From Thermotoga petrophila RKU-1 (lineage in GTDB: Bacteria > Thermotogota > Thermotogae > Thermotogales > Thermotogaceae), in NCBI RefSeq assembly GCF_000016785.1, contig NC_009486.1, positions 1,759,512-1,823,511 on the forward strand: a DNA stretch of 64,000 nucleotides. Reading direction: 5' to 3'. The translations under genes were made by a program, and so were the position numbers. Each line of letters begins with the position of its first letter. The first letter of the stretch is position 1. Shown here piece by piece: positions 24,953 through 33,637 of this stretch. The notes beneath the pieces are model-generated. The model was given only the letters and a program-made list of their open reading frames with translations, made no database searches and was not told the origin of the DNA.

Positions 24953-27900
24953 ATGAGAAGTTTGTTTTTTTCTTTCATGGTCTTTATGGCTGCTTTTCTC
25001 TTTGGAGGATATGCGTATTTTTCCGGAGATCCTATACTGCGAGTTGGTGAAGGAATTTCTTTCGTCGTTTCGGACATGGAAAATGTTGTCTTGAATGTGT
25101 GGAAAGTGGAAGACGAAGAGACATTCTTGAAAGCCGTCCTCACCGAAGAAAATTTCGATTTCTGGTGGCAGGAGAACAATCCCCTTGTTTACAGAAAAAC
25201 ATTCTCTTCAAGGAACGAGTGGAAAGAATTCTCCGTTCCTTTGAAAGAAAAGGGCTTTTATTTTGCCACTTTGACAACCCCGTTGGCAGGAACGTCTGTG
25301 ATAACAAGAGAACTCGACAGGGGATTGTTCATCGTTACCGATCTTGAGGTGATTTACTTTTCCGATGGAAGCAGGACCATGCTCCATGTTTTTGATATCG
25401 ACGATGGTTTCGCGGAAAAAGCAGAAGTGTTCTTGTACAGAGATTCAATATTAGTTGGCAGACTTTTCACCGATGAATATGGAACCGTCGAAGTCAACGA
25501 TCGTTTCGATACGGTTTATGTCAGGTATAAAGACTCTCGCTTCATTGGTAATGTGTATTCCCCTAGAAGATTTGTTGAAGATGAGAAACTCTTTCTCATC
25601 ACGGACCGACCCATTTATAAACCGTCCGATACTGTTTACTTCAGAGGACAACTTTTCAAGGTTGATGGGAACGTGTACAGGGCTTTTGAAAGCACAGGAG
25701 TAACCGTGACTGTTTTCGACACGAAGGAAAACGAGATCTACAGGTCAACTTTTGAAACCAGTGCACTCGGAGGCTTCAGCGGAGATTTGAAATTACCAGA
25801 CACGGCTCCAGTTGGTCTTTACAGGATAAAGATCGAGCATGGTGAGAACACGTTCTGGGAGAATTTCCTGGTTGAGGAGTACAGAAAGCCAGAATACAGA
25901 GTAAACATCGAAACCGACAGGGAAACGTACATATCTGGAGAAGTTATAAACTATCGGATCAGGGTAAAGTATTTCAACGATCAGCCGGTCGAAAAAGCAG
26001 AGGTTGCCTATTACGTTCATGCGTTTCCGGAAGACGAAAATGGTTATCTGGTCTACAGAGGAACAGGCTTTACGAACGAAAAGGGAGTTCTGGAGTTTGG
26101 CGTGAAGACCCAGGAAGGTTTTCAGGGAGTCTACGCTCTGGAGGTCATCGTGGTAGATGTGAGTCAGAGACAGATCGAAGAAAAAAAGACGGTAAAGGTA
26201 TACGCTGATGACGTTTTAATCTCTCCACAGGACAGGTTCGTTTACACATCTCCTGGAAATCAGGTGAGGATGACTGTGAAGGTAACGGATCTGTCAGGAA
26301 ACCCTCTGGAAGGTGTTCTCTACGTCCTGCACGATGATTCAACGAGCACAGCGGTTGTGGAAAACGGTGAAGCAACTTTCACGTTCGTTCCATATGAAGT
26401 CAGAGACTATAAACTGGAACTGTCCTTCAAGAAGGCAAAGACACATGTTTACGTGTATGCCTACCATGGTGCAAGAACGAGCAATGAGTTTGTGATCGTC
26501 GCAGAAAGCGACACGGTGAAACCTGGTGATAGAATACCGGTTCGTCTCCTTGCCCCTGGTAATGTGAAGGGTGTTCTGGGAATTACTTCGAAGAGGATCT
26601 ACAAAACGATTCCCGTTATCTTCACAGGTTCCACCGAATTTCTCGTTGAAATCCCTGAAAATATCCTGGAAAAGAACATTTTCTTTGTTTTTACTGGATT
26701 CGACGAAAAAGGCGAAATCTATCTGACGAAAAAACTGGATGTTTCTTTGAATACCAATTTCACCGACATGGAGATAAAGTTCGACAAAGACCAGTACGAA
26801 CCAGGAGAAATCGCACAGATCACCATAAAATCCAGTGTGGATGAGATCTGCATCTCGGTGGTCGATGAGGCGATATACGATCTTGTGGGGACAGAGCCAC
26901 CTGTTCTCGAAGAATTTCTGTATCCTTCCATGAATTATCCACTGGTGAGAGGAAACTTCGCGTCCGGATGGATACTTTACGTTTCGAGGAATTCGATCCG
27001 AAACAAACTTGCTTCGTTGCCCGAAGAGAAAACCTTTGCCGATTTCAAACAGAATGCTTTCCCCAGTAGGGTGAATGTCAGAGAATACTTTCCTGACACA
27101 GTCCTGTGGATACCTGATGTGAAACTCCACGACGGTACGGCGAGGATAAGTTTCAAGGTGCCAGACAGCATAACCTCGTTCAGAGCAACTGCCTATGGTT
27201 TTTCAAAGGACAGATTTTCTCAAGGAGAAGAAACCATCGTTGTTTCTAAGGATTTCTACATAACACCACATCTTCCCTCCTTCCTGAGGGAAGGAGACAT
27301 CATGAGACTATCTGCAACTGTTTTCAACAGAACGGGGAAGGAGCTTTTCGTCGAGATCAGAATAGAGCTGCCTGATAACATAAAACTCGTTGAAGGAAAC
27401 TCGTCGAGACATTTCTTGATGGAGGCGAACTCATCTCACACTGAGACCTGGACCGTGAAGGCGATTTCTCCTTCCGAGGAAAGTTTCGTGCAATTCTTTG
27501 CAAGCGGAGGCGATCTGAGTGATGCGATTTCACTGAAAGTTCCTGTCAGAAGGTTCGCTTTTGAGAGGGAATTTTATAGGATTATGTTCATAGACGGAGA
27601 AGAAACAGTGACGCTTCCAGAAGGGCCGTTTGTTTTCTCGAAGATAAGGTTTTTGAGCGGCATAACACCACTCATCGAGGATAGTTTGAGGGAACTCATA
27701 GGATTTCCGTACGGATGTGTTGAGCAGACCATGAGTCGGTTCTTCCCTGCGGTGGTTGCGGCCAACCTGGGGTTGAAGGTGGAAGATCTGGATGAAATCA
27801 TACGAAAAGGATTGTTCAGAATATATTACTATCAGCATGCTGACGGTGGATGGGGATGGTTTGTTACAGACAAAACCAACAATTTCATGACATGCTATGT

Positions 27901-29011
27901 TATGGAAGGGTTGTATTTCACAATGAAAGCAGGTTATAATGTGGCAGAAAGTGTTTTGGAGAGAGGAATAGAGTACCTCAAAGCCCATCCATCGGCTTAC
28001 GGTTCCTACGTTTTGGATCTGTACGACATCGAGCACGAACCGTTCGAACCCCAGACCCCCGCAGATCTGGTTTTCCTGAGTATGGAGTCAAAAGAAGCGT
28101 TGACGAAGGTGCTGAAGTACGTAGTCCAGGACGATCAAAAGGCCTATCTGAAGGTGACTTCTGAAGACCCCCTCATCAGTGAGATACAACTCAACAGTGT
28201 CCTGCTCAAAGCCCTTGTGAAATGGAAAGAGTTCCCTGAACTCCAGAAAAAACTGGTTAACTACCTTCTTTTGAAGAAAGAGGGATACTTCTGGACTTCC
28301 ACGAAGGACACCTCTTTTGCGATCCTTGCACTCCTTGAAGCGATGCCAGTGTACGAATCTACCTCTTTGAGGGTTTTAAACTCTGGAAAAGAGTTCGTAC
28401 TGAGATCAGGAGAGGAGAGCCAACTTGTCCCTGGACCTCTGATTGTCTCGGGCAATGGTGTGGTGGAGGTGCACGTTGTACATCCAGTTGTACCGAAAGA
28501 GTCTGTGAGTGAGGGCATGGAGATAAAAAGAAAGTTTTACAAGAGGTATGAGCTTTTCATAGAAGAGATAAGAAGCCTCGTGGATGCCTTCGTGCCGCTT
28601 GGAAGAGGCTATGTACCGCATTCGATACACAGGGTTGAGGAAGAAAAGGACGATGAACTCTTCATCTTACCTTATGAACTCCGGAATGAAACTGTCGAGT
28701 ATGGAGGAATCACCATGAAAGTGAATGGTAACAGAGTCGAGATAAAAGGAGAGACGTACTCGTTTTCCAGGATAAAGACACAAAACGGTTTGATTCTCAT
28801 AGTTCTTGGAAATGAAGCTCTCGTCTATGATCCGGGAAAAAACACAGTCACAAGGTATCTGGAGGTTCTGGACGGAGATTTCGTTGGAGACAGGGGGGAG
28901 ACAGATTCTACTATGTGGCTGCAGAAGGGTACGACCTGGAAAAATTATCGGATGTGTCTTTTTCGGAAGAAGAAATCAGAGAATGGACAAAAGGAGAATG
29001 TTGTTCCATAA
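24953..29011 (+). CDS. Alpha-2-macroglobulin family protein, complete paralogue
   Basis: 1352-aa exported protein. Signal-like N-terminus (MRSLFFSFMVFMAAFLFGGYA), multiple macroglobulin beta domains (ITDRPIYKPSDTVYFRGQ), thioester motif CVEQ with Cys at residue 922, and an alpha-alpha toroid (DGGWGWFVTDKTNN). A GGGGTGGGGG site precedes the ATG. It is highly similar along its length to the gene leaving the window at base 1, but transcribed in the opposite direction. The last ~33 codons (after about 28905) overlap the GGDEF gene and look like shadow translation, so the true conserved C-terminus probably ends near 28900. Confidence 0.9.
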   Translation: MRSLFFSFMVFMAAFLFGGYAYFSGDPILRVGEGISFVVSDMENVVLNVWKVEDEETFLKAVLTEENFDFWWQENNPLVYRKTFSSRNEWKEFSVPLKEKGFYFATLTTPLAGTSVITRELDRGLFIVTDLEVIYFSDGSRTMLHVFDIDDGFAEKAEVFLYRDSILVGRLFTDEYGTVEVNDRFDTVYVRYKDSRFIGNVYSPRRFVEDEKLFLITDRPIYKPSDTVYFRGQLFKVDGNVYRAFESTGVTVTVFDTKENEIYRSTFETSALGGFSGDLKLPDTAPVGLYRIKIEHGENTFWENFLVEEYRKPEYRVNIETDRETYISGEVINYRIRVKYFNDQPVEKAEVAYYVHAFPEDENGYLVYRGTGFTNEKGVLEFGVKTQEGFQGVYALEVIVVDVSQRQIEEKKTVKVYADDVLISPQDRFVYTSPGNQVRMTVKVTDLSGNPLEGVLYVLHDDSTSTAVVENGEATFTFVPYEVRDYKLELSFKKAKTHVYVYAYHGARTSNEFVIVAESDTVKPGDRIPVRLLAPGNVKGVLGITSKRIYKTIPVIFTGSTEFLVEIPENILEKNIFFVFTGFDEKGEIYLTKKLDVSLNTNFTDMEIKFDKDQYEPGEIAQITIKSSVDEICISVVDEAIYDLVGTEPPVLEEFLYPSMNYPLVRGNFASGWILYVSRNSIRNKLASLPEEKTFADFKQNAFPSRVNVREYFPDTVLWIPDVKLHDGTARISFKVPDSITSFRATAYGFSKDRFSQGEETIVVSKDFYITPHLPSFLREGDIMRLSATVFNRTGKELFVEIRIELPDNIKLVEGNSSRHFLMEANSSHTETWTVKAISPSEESFVQFFASGGDLSDAISLKVPVRRFAFEREFYRIMFIDGEETVTLPEGPFVFSKIRFLSGITPLIEDSLRELIGFPYGCVEQTMSRFFPAVVAANLGLKVEDLDEIIRKGLFRIYYYQHADGGWGWFVTDKTNNFMTCYVMEGLYFTMKAGYNVAESVLERGIEYLKAHPSAYGSYVLDLYDIEHEPFEPQTPADLVFLSMESKEALTKVLKYVVQDDQKAYLKVTSEDPLISEIQLNSVLLKALVKWKEFPELQKKLVNYLLLKKEGYFWTSTKDTSFAILALLEAMPVYESTSLRVLNSGKEFVLRSGEESQLVPGPLIVSGNGVVEVHVVHPVVPKESVSEGMEIKRKFYKRYELFIEEIRSLVDAFVPLGRGYVPHSIHRVEEEKDDELFILPYELRNETVEYGGITMKVNGNRVEIKGETYSFSRIKTQNGLILIVLGNEALVYDPGKNTVTRYLEVLDGDFVGDRGETDSTMWLQKGTTWKNYRMCLFRKKKSENGQKENVVP

Positions 29012-29787
29012 GAAAGATCGCCGCCCTCATCGATAGAGAACTTCTAGACCAGGATCGATACAGAAAACTCGTTGAACATGCAAGGTTTGAAGAAATCAGA
29101 TCTAACCTGTGCTTTGTTATCGATTTCAAAGGCAAACCCATGGTTCTTTTCAATCTGGACAACTTCGAAAGCGAAGATGCATTCAACGAAGTCTCCCTTG
29201 AATTGGTAAGGCTGTTTGCAACATACACAAAAATCCTCTTTGAGCGATTGAAAGTCGAAGAAGAGCTGGCAGAGAAAACTCGGCTTTTAGAGGTCTTTTC
29301 TTACTACGATCCCCTCACAGGTCTTCCCAACAGACGGCTGATGGAAGAGTTGAGCAAAAAGTTGTTAGCTCTTGCAAAAAGGGAAGGAAAGGAGATTGCT
29401 GTGGTTTTCCTGGATCTTTCGGGATTTAAAAAGATAAACGACACGTTCGGACATGAAGCGGGTGATCAGATTTTGAAGGAGGTTAGCACCAGACTGAAAA
29501 GAGTCTTGAGAGAAAATGATGTTATTGCAAGGTTTGGAGGAGATGAATTCGTGTTCATCATATACGACTGTGGGAAAGATTGTATAGAGACTGTTTTGAG
29601 AAGAATCTTGAACTCTCTGGAAAAACCACTCGACATAGAAGGACAGAAAGTGCAGATCTCTGGAAACTTCGGAGTGGCTTTCTACCCGAAAGATGGAGAA
29701 GAGTTCAACAATCTTCTCAGGAAGGCAGATTTTGCCATGTACCTGGCAAAAAGAAATAAGGAACATGTCAGATTCTACGAAGAGTAA
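28915..29787 (+). CDS. Diguanylate cyclase (GGDEF) with truncated N-terminal GAF domain
   Basis: 290 aa from a GTG at 28915. The C-terminal half is a canonical cyclase: DPLTGLPNRR, active loop FGGDEF, and an RxxD inhibitory site (REND) five residues before it, so it should make c-di-GMP with product inhibition. The N-terminus is the tail half of a GAF-like domain (VAAEGYDLEKL); in the same frame it continues upstream as GDRFYY, inside the end of the alpha-2-macroglobulin gene. A possible ribosome site AGGGGGGAG lies about 14 bases upstream. The start is uncertain and the sensor domain appears to be incomplete. Confidence 0.82.
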   Translation: MAAEGYDLEKLSDVSFSEEEIREWTKGECCSIRKIAALIDRELLDQDRYRKLVEHARFEEIRSNLCFVIDFKGKPMVLFNLDNFESEDAFNEVSLELVRLFATYTKILFERLKVEEELAEKTRLLEVFSYYDPLTGLPNRRLMEELSKKLLALAKREGKEIAVVFLDLSGFKKINDTFGHEAGDQILKEVSTRLKRVLRENDVIARFGGDEFVFIIYDCGKDCIETVLRRILNSLEKPLDIEGQKVQISGNFGVAFYPKDGEEFNNLLRKADFAMYLAKRNKEHVRFYEE

Positions 29788-29817
29788 TGTCACGACACAA
29801 TCTGGAAGGTGATTTCC

Positions 29818-30579
29818 GTGGAGGAGTACCTGGAATATCTCAGGGTAGTGAAGAAAAGAAGCGAAAGAACACTGTACCAGTATCGCTCCATTTTGAAGGA
29901 ATTCGCCGAGTACGAACCCGTCACCCTTGATTCCTGGAGGGAATATCTACACAGAATATCAAGCAACGCTCCCACCACCCAGCGTAACAAACTCGTTGTG
30001 GTGAAAAACTACCTGAACTGGAAAGCAGACAGAGGAATTCTGAACGTGAAGGATCGCTTCTGGAACGAAGCCGAACCCCCTCGCTACGCGGTACTGCCGA
30101 AAGCCGTGGAACTCGAGGAAATCAAGCGCATCATCGAAGCATGTGATCATCGAATGTATAAGGCGATCTTCAAAGTGCTCGCCAACACGGGAATGAGGGT
30201 CTCAGAACTTGTGGGTCTTTCAATACAGGACATCTCACTGAACGATACCGCCAGAATACGAATAAAAGGAAAAGGCAACAAAGAAAGAATCATCAACGTT
30301 TCCAGAGATCTGGTGGAAGAACTCGTGAGATCTGGTTTCTTCGAGAAAAAGCCCTCTGTTCGCTCGATACAGAGGGCCGTCAAACGATACGCCAGAAAGG
30401 CTGGAATAAGAAAAAAGGTGACACCACACATTTTCAGACATTCCTTCGCTGTTGCTTTGATAGAGCGAGGAATTCCCCTGAACAAGATACAGGCCCTTCT
30501 TGGTCACGCCAACATTTCAACCACTTCCATATATCTAAAAATAGCAAGCGAAGGGGTTGAGGTGCCGAAGATTATTTGA
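29818..30579 (+). CDS. Xer-type tyrosine recombinase
   Basis: 253-aa recombinase of the XerC/D/A class. The N-terminal SAM-like core-binding domain (EEYLEYLRVVKKRSERTLYQYR) is followed by the catalytic domain with Arg (TGMRVSELVGL), Lys in the beta hairpin (KGKGNKERI), HxxR (PHIFRHSFA), His (LGHANISTTSIY) and the Tyr nucleophile in the last motif. The GTG at 29818 was chosen because GGAAGGTGAT precedes it; another GTG lies three codons upstream. With no transposon nearby it may be the chromosomal dimer-resolution enzyme. Confidence 0.9.
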   Translation: MEEYLEYLRVVKKRSERTLYQYRSILKEFAEYEPVTLDSWREYLHRISSNAPTTQRNKLVVVKNYLNWKADRGILNVKDRFWNEAEPPRYAVLPKAVELEEIKRIIEACDHRMYKAIFKVLANTGMRVSELVGLSIQDISLNDTARIRIKGKGNKERIINVSRDLVEELVRSGFFEKKPSVRSIQRAVKRYARKAGIRKKVTPHIFRHSFAVALIERGIPLNKIQALLGHANISTTSIYLKIASEGVEVPKII

Positions 30580-30754
30580 TGCAAAATAAGAGTAGCCATA
30601 CCAAGTAATGTTCTATCGATTTAATATTATGAATAATCAAATTTCGACATACCTACACTTTGTTTCTTGATATCTTCTAAAGCAGATAATAAAATAATAC
30701 ATTTCTATACAATACAGTATCGTAAACTAACATTTCTTGGTTGTTACCGAAAGA

Positions 30755-31561
30755 TTATTTCGAAACATCCTCGATGGTTCTGTTCAATTTGCCGCTTGTC
30801 AGGCCTTCCAGATCCAGCGTCACAAAGGAAAAACCTATTTTTCGAAGGTTTGAGACGATTTTCTCTCTTTTCTCCATGAAGACCTTCATATTCTCCTTCT
30901 TTACTTCTATCACTGCTAATCTGTACGGGAAAAATCTCACCCTCACTTCCTCAAAACCAAGATCTCTGAGAAAATTCTCTGCCGCCTCCACCATTCTGAC
31001 CTTCTCCATGTCCAGGCCAAAACCGTATGGAAACCTGGAGCACAGGCAAGCCATGGCAGGCTTGTTCCAGGTTGGAAGGCTCAGTTTTCTGGAAAAATCC
31101 CTGATTTCCTCCTTTGTCACTTCGAACTCTATAAAGGGATGCCAGATCCCATCTTCCGTGGAAGCCTTCACGCCCGGTCTGTAATCTTGAAGGTCAGAGA
31201 AGTTCAACCCATCTGCTATCACTTCGAATCCATGTTCTTTTGCCCAGTTTTTCACAACACTGTCTCTCAGTTTTCTGCACAGATAACATCTGTCTGGAGG
31301 ATTTTCTATGAGATGTCTACTTTTGAGTTCGTTCAACTCGATGAATTCATGTCTTATTCCGATGAGCCCTGCCAGTCTTTTTGCCTTTTCTATCTCCTTC
31401 CTTGGGATGACAGGAGAGTCTATTGTGAGTGCTACACTGTTTTCACCCAGTGCTTCGTGAGTGAGTTTTGCAAGGAGTGTGCTGTCCACTCCTCCCGAGA
31501 ACATCACCACGACTTTCTTTTTTTCTTTCAAAGCTTCCAGGATCTTTCTGATCTTGCTCAT
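30755..31561 (-). CDS. larE: LarE, ATP-dependent sacrificial sulfur insertase
   Basis: 268 aa from the ATG at 31561; the frame is open further upstream but that sequence is the antisense of larB. PP-loop SGGVDSTLLA binds ATP, and the CYLC / CLCS cysteines are typical of LarE proteins. LarE adds sulfur to P2CMN to make the nickel-pincer nucleotide (NPN) cofactor of lactate racemase-like enzymes. Start overlaps the larB stop as ATGA. No promoter of its own. Confidence 0.9.
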   Translation of the reverse strand: MSKIRKILEALKEKKKVVVMFSGGVDSTLLAKLTHEALGENSVALTIDSPVIPRKEIEKAKRLAGLIGIRHEFIELNELKSRHLIENPPDRCYLCRKLRDSVVKNWAKEHGFEVIADGLNFSDLQDYRPGVKASTEDGIWHPFIEFEVTKEEIRDFSRKLSLPTWNKPAMACLCSRFPYGFGLDMEKVRMVEAAENFLRDLGFEEVRVRFFPYRLAVIEVKKENMKVFMEKREKIVSNLRKIGFSFVTLDLEGLTSGKLNRTIEDVSK

Positions 31562-32313
31562 CTTTCTGCACTCCCGATTCTTCTCAGAATCCTCACGGCG
31601 GCTGCGGCAGCACCGACGGTGTTTCCTATGTTCACCACAAGAAGGCCTGGAACACACGTCTGAAGCATCGTTGTAAGAGCTCCCGTGCCCTCTCCACCGT
31701 GTCCGTAACCGATGGGCGTGGGAACTGCTATCACGGGAAGATCCGTCAGAGATGCTACGAGAGAAGGTAAAATTCCCTCCATTCCAGCGAAAACCATGAT
31801 GAGATCAGCATCTTTTACCTGTTTCAACGCATAAAAAGACCGGTGTATTCCTGCAACACCTGCGTCATAAACCTTCCTCACTGTGGCACCGAGTTCTTCG
31901 AGTATGAGAGAAGTTTCTTCAGCGAAGGGAACATCAGAAGTCCCCGCAGTTATTACGCCCACTGTTCCATCCAGTCTTTCAGGGATATCTTTCTTCTTCA
32001 CAACCAGAAGCCTGCCTGCTTCTTTTATTTCATACTCTCTGAATCTGTCCTTTACCACCTTTTTCTTTTCCTCGTCCAGATGGGAAACAAAAGCGATTCC
32101 CTTCTTCTCCAGGAACTTTTCCACGGCCAGGATTATGTGCTTGGTTGTCTTTCCAGATGCAAAAACGACCTCAGGAAAGCCCTGCCGTCTTTCTCTTTCC
32201 AGATCCAGCATCAACTCATCAGTTCTTTCATAGAAAGTCTCCAGAATCTTCTTTTCTGCTTCCTCGAGCGCTATTTCACCCTTTAAAAGGGCATTCAGGA
32301 TGCTCTCAAACAT
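31558..32313 (-). CDS. larB: LarB, nicotinate nucleotide carboxylase/hydrolase (NPN cofactor)
   Basis: 251-aa PurE-like protein. LarB carboxylates nicotinic acid adenine dinucleotide and releases AMP to give P2CMN, the first step of NPN synthesis. The PurE-like core is evident ([48 protein letters not shown]). N-terminal ~70 residues are helical. It lies between larC and larE, overlapping both by 4-8 nt. Confidence 0.9.
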   Translation of the reverse strand: MFESILNALLKGEIALEEAEKKILETFYERTDELMLDLERERRQGFPEVVFASGKTTKHIILAVEKFLEKKGIAFVSHLDEEKKKVVKDRFREYEIKEAGRLLVVKKKDIPERLDGTVGVITAGTSDVPFAEETSLILEELGATVRKVYDAGVAGIHRSFYALKQVKDADLIMVFAGMEGILPSLVASLTDLPVIAVPTPIGYGHGGEGTGALTTMLQTCVPGLLVVNIGNTVGAAAAAVRILRRIGSAER

Positions 32314-33499
32314 TTCCTTGAACCTCCGATATCTTCCTGTAGACTGCGTTATAGATCTCTTTGAGTGGCACCTCTTTTTCCTGTGCTATCTTTTTGCAGG
32401 CTTCGTACTCTGGAGAGACGTTCACGACTTCAGAATCAAAATATGCCACTTTCACGGGGATCTTTCCGTATTCCGTCTCCACTGATATCACCTTACGTGG
32501 TGCTTCCACCTTCTCGAGGTGAAAGACCCTTGCACCTATACTGGTACTTTCTTTGAAGAGAACTTTCAGGATCTGGTCTCTTTTTTCCTCAGAACATAGG
32601 ACGGAAACTTTCACAGCCGGGCGGTTCTTCTTCATGTATATGGGGGTGTAGAAAACGTCTTTTGCACCCGTTTCGAACAGTTTTTCCATGAGGTATCCAA
32701 AAAGTTGAGGATTCATATCATCCACGTTTGTCTCTATGAGGATGTCTCTTTCACTTTTTCCTTCCAGAAAGCCGAGGTATCCTCGAAGAACGTTCGGTAT
32801 CTCAAGATCCACTGTTCCGGCTCCGTATCCCACCTTTTCTATTCTCAGAATCGGTGTTCCGAACTCGTCGACCAGTTCCTTCAGGATCACGGCTCCCGTT
32901 GGTGTGACGAGTTCTGCCCGCACCTTTTGATCCATGTAGATCGGTATGCCCTTCAGAAGTTCGGCGGTTGCCGGGGCTGGGACCGGGTATCTACCGTGTT
33001 CTGTCATCACAAAACCGCTTCCTGTGTTGACGGCGCCGCAGAAGACTCTTTCCACACCGAGGAGTTCCAGCCCTACCACGGCTCCTGCAATCTCTATCAC
33101 CGCGTCCATGGCTCCCACTTCGTGGAAATGAACCTTCTCTTTTGGAAGACCATGGACCTTGCTTTCTGCTTCGGCGAGGGTTTCGAACATCTCTGTTGCT
33201 TTTTCCCTCGCAGGATCCTCGAGCCTTTCGAGTATTTTCATTATCTCCGAAAGATGCCTTCCGTGGTGTTCATGATCTATGTGGTCTTCGTGGTGTTCTT
33301 TTCCTGGAAAGACAACGTCCACTTTCGTTGCGGTTATTCCCTTTTTGTTGACCTTCCTTATTCTCAATTCAAACTCGACGCCCAATTTTGAAAGGCGTTT
33401 TTTGAGCTCCTCAGGATCAACACCCAGATCGACAAGAAGCCCAAGGAACATATCACCGGCAATTCCGGAAAACGGATCGAGGTAGAGAATCTTCTCCAT
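32306..33499 (-). CDS. larC: LarC, nickel insertase (NPN cofactor)
   Basis: 397-aa LarC, which inserts nickel into the pincer cofactor using CTP. Start [20 protein letters not shown], a His-rich nickel-like loop ([14 protein letters not shown], residues about 70-83), the central [14 protein letters not shown], and the C-terminal [10 protein letters not shown] region are all in one frame. In some lactobacilli LarC is made by a ribosomal frameshift between two ORFs; here it is continuous. First gene of larC-larB-larE with a good promoter. No larA-like target enzyme is in the window. Confidence 0.92.
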   Translation of the reverse strand: MEKILYLDPFSGIAGDMFLGLLVDLGVDPEELKKRLSKLGVEFELRIRKVNKKGITATKVDVVFPGKEHHEDHIDHEHHGRHLSEIMKILERLEDPAREKATEMFETLAEAESKVHGLPKEKVHFHEVGAMDAVIEIAGAVVGLELLGVERVFCGAVNTGSGFVMTEHGRYPVPAPATAELLKGIPIYMDQKVRAELVTPTGAVILKELVDEFGTPILRIEKVGYGAGTVDLEIPNVLRGYLGFLEGKSERDILIETNVDDMNPQLFGYLMEKLFETGAKDVFYTPIYMKKNRPAVKVSVLCSEEKRDQILKVLFKESTSIGARVFHLEKVEAPRKVISVETEYGKIPVKVAYFDSEVVNVSPEYEACKKIAQEKEVPLKEIYNAVYRKISEVQGNV

Positions 33500-33524
33500 T
33501 TCTCTGCTCCCTCCTTTAGAAATG

Positions 33525-33553
33525 AGTATATACTAATTGCCTTTCCGAACCAA
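33525..33553 (-). promoter_or_regulatory. Promoter of the lar operon
   Basis: Minus-strand TTGGTT (33553-33548) and TATACT (33530-33525) with 17 bp between them, followed by AAAGGAGG before the larC ATG. Confidence 0.7.
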
Positions 33554-33637
33554 GTAACATCTGAATTAAAACGAAGCACATCGAAGAAATTCGAGTGAGA
33601 ATACTAATAGAACGCCTGCGAGGGAGGGATGTAGAGG

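Noticed and set aside
26339..27130. 263-codon minus-strand ORF
   Set aside because: Shadow of the complete alpha-2-macroglobulin gene.
24953..29787. Macroglobulin-GGDEF fusion protein
   Set aside because: The frames differ, and a secreted macroglobulin joined to a cytoplasmic cyclase is implausible.
29788..30754. Integrase marking an integrated element with att sites
   Set aside because: The Xer-type recombinase has no adjacent tRNA, direct repeats or phage genes that I can see; the 175-bp AT-rich stretch after it shows no repeat pair.
30755..31657. Longer LarE with a 32-codon Cys/Arg-rich N-terminal extension
   Set aside because: The extension is larB read in another frame; the ATG at 31561 has the typical ATGA overlap and LarE-like start.
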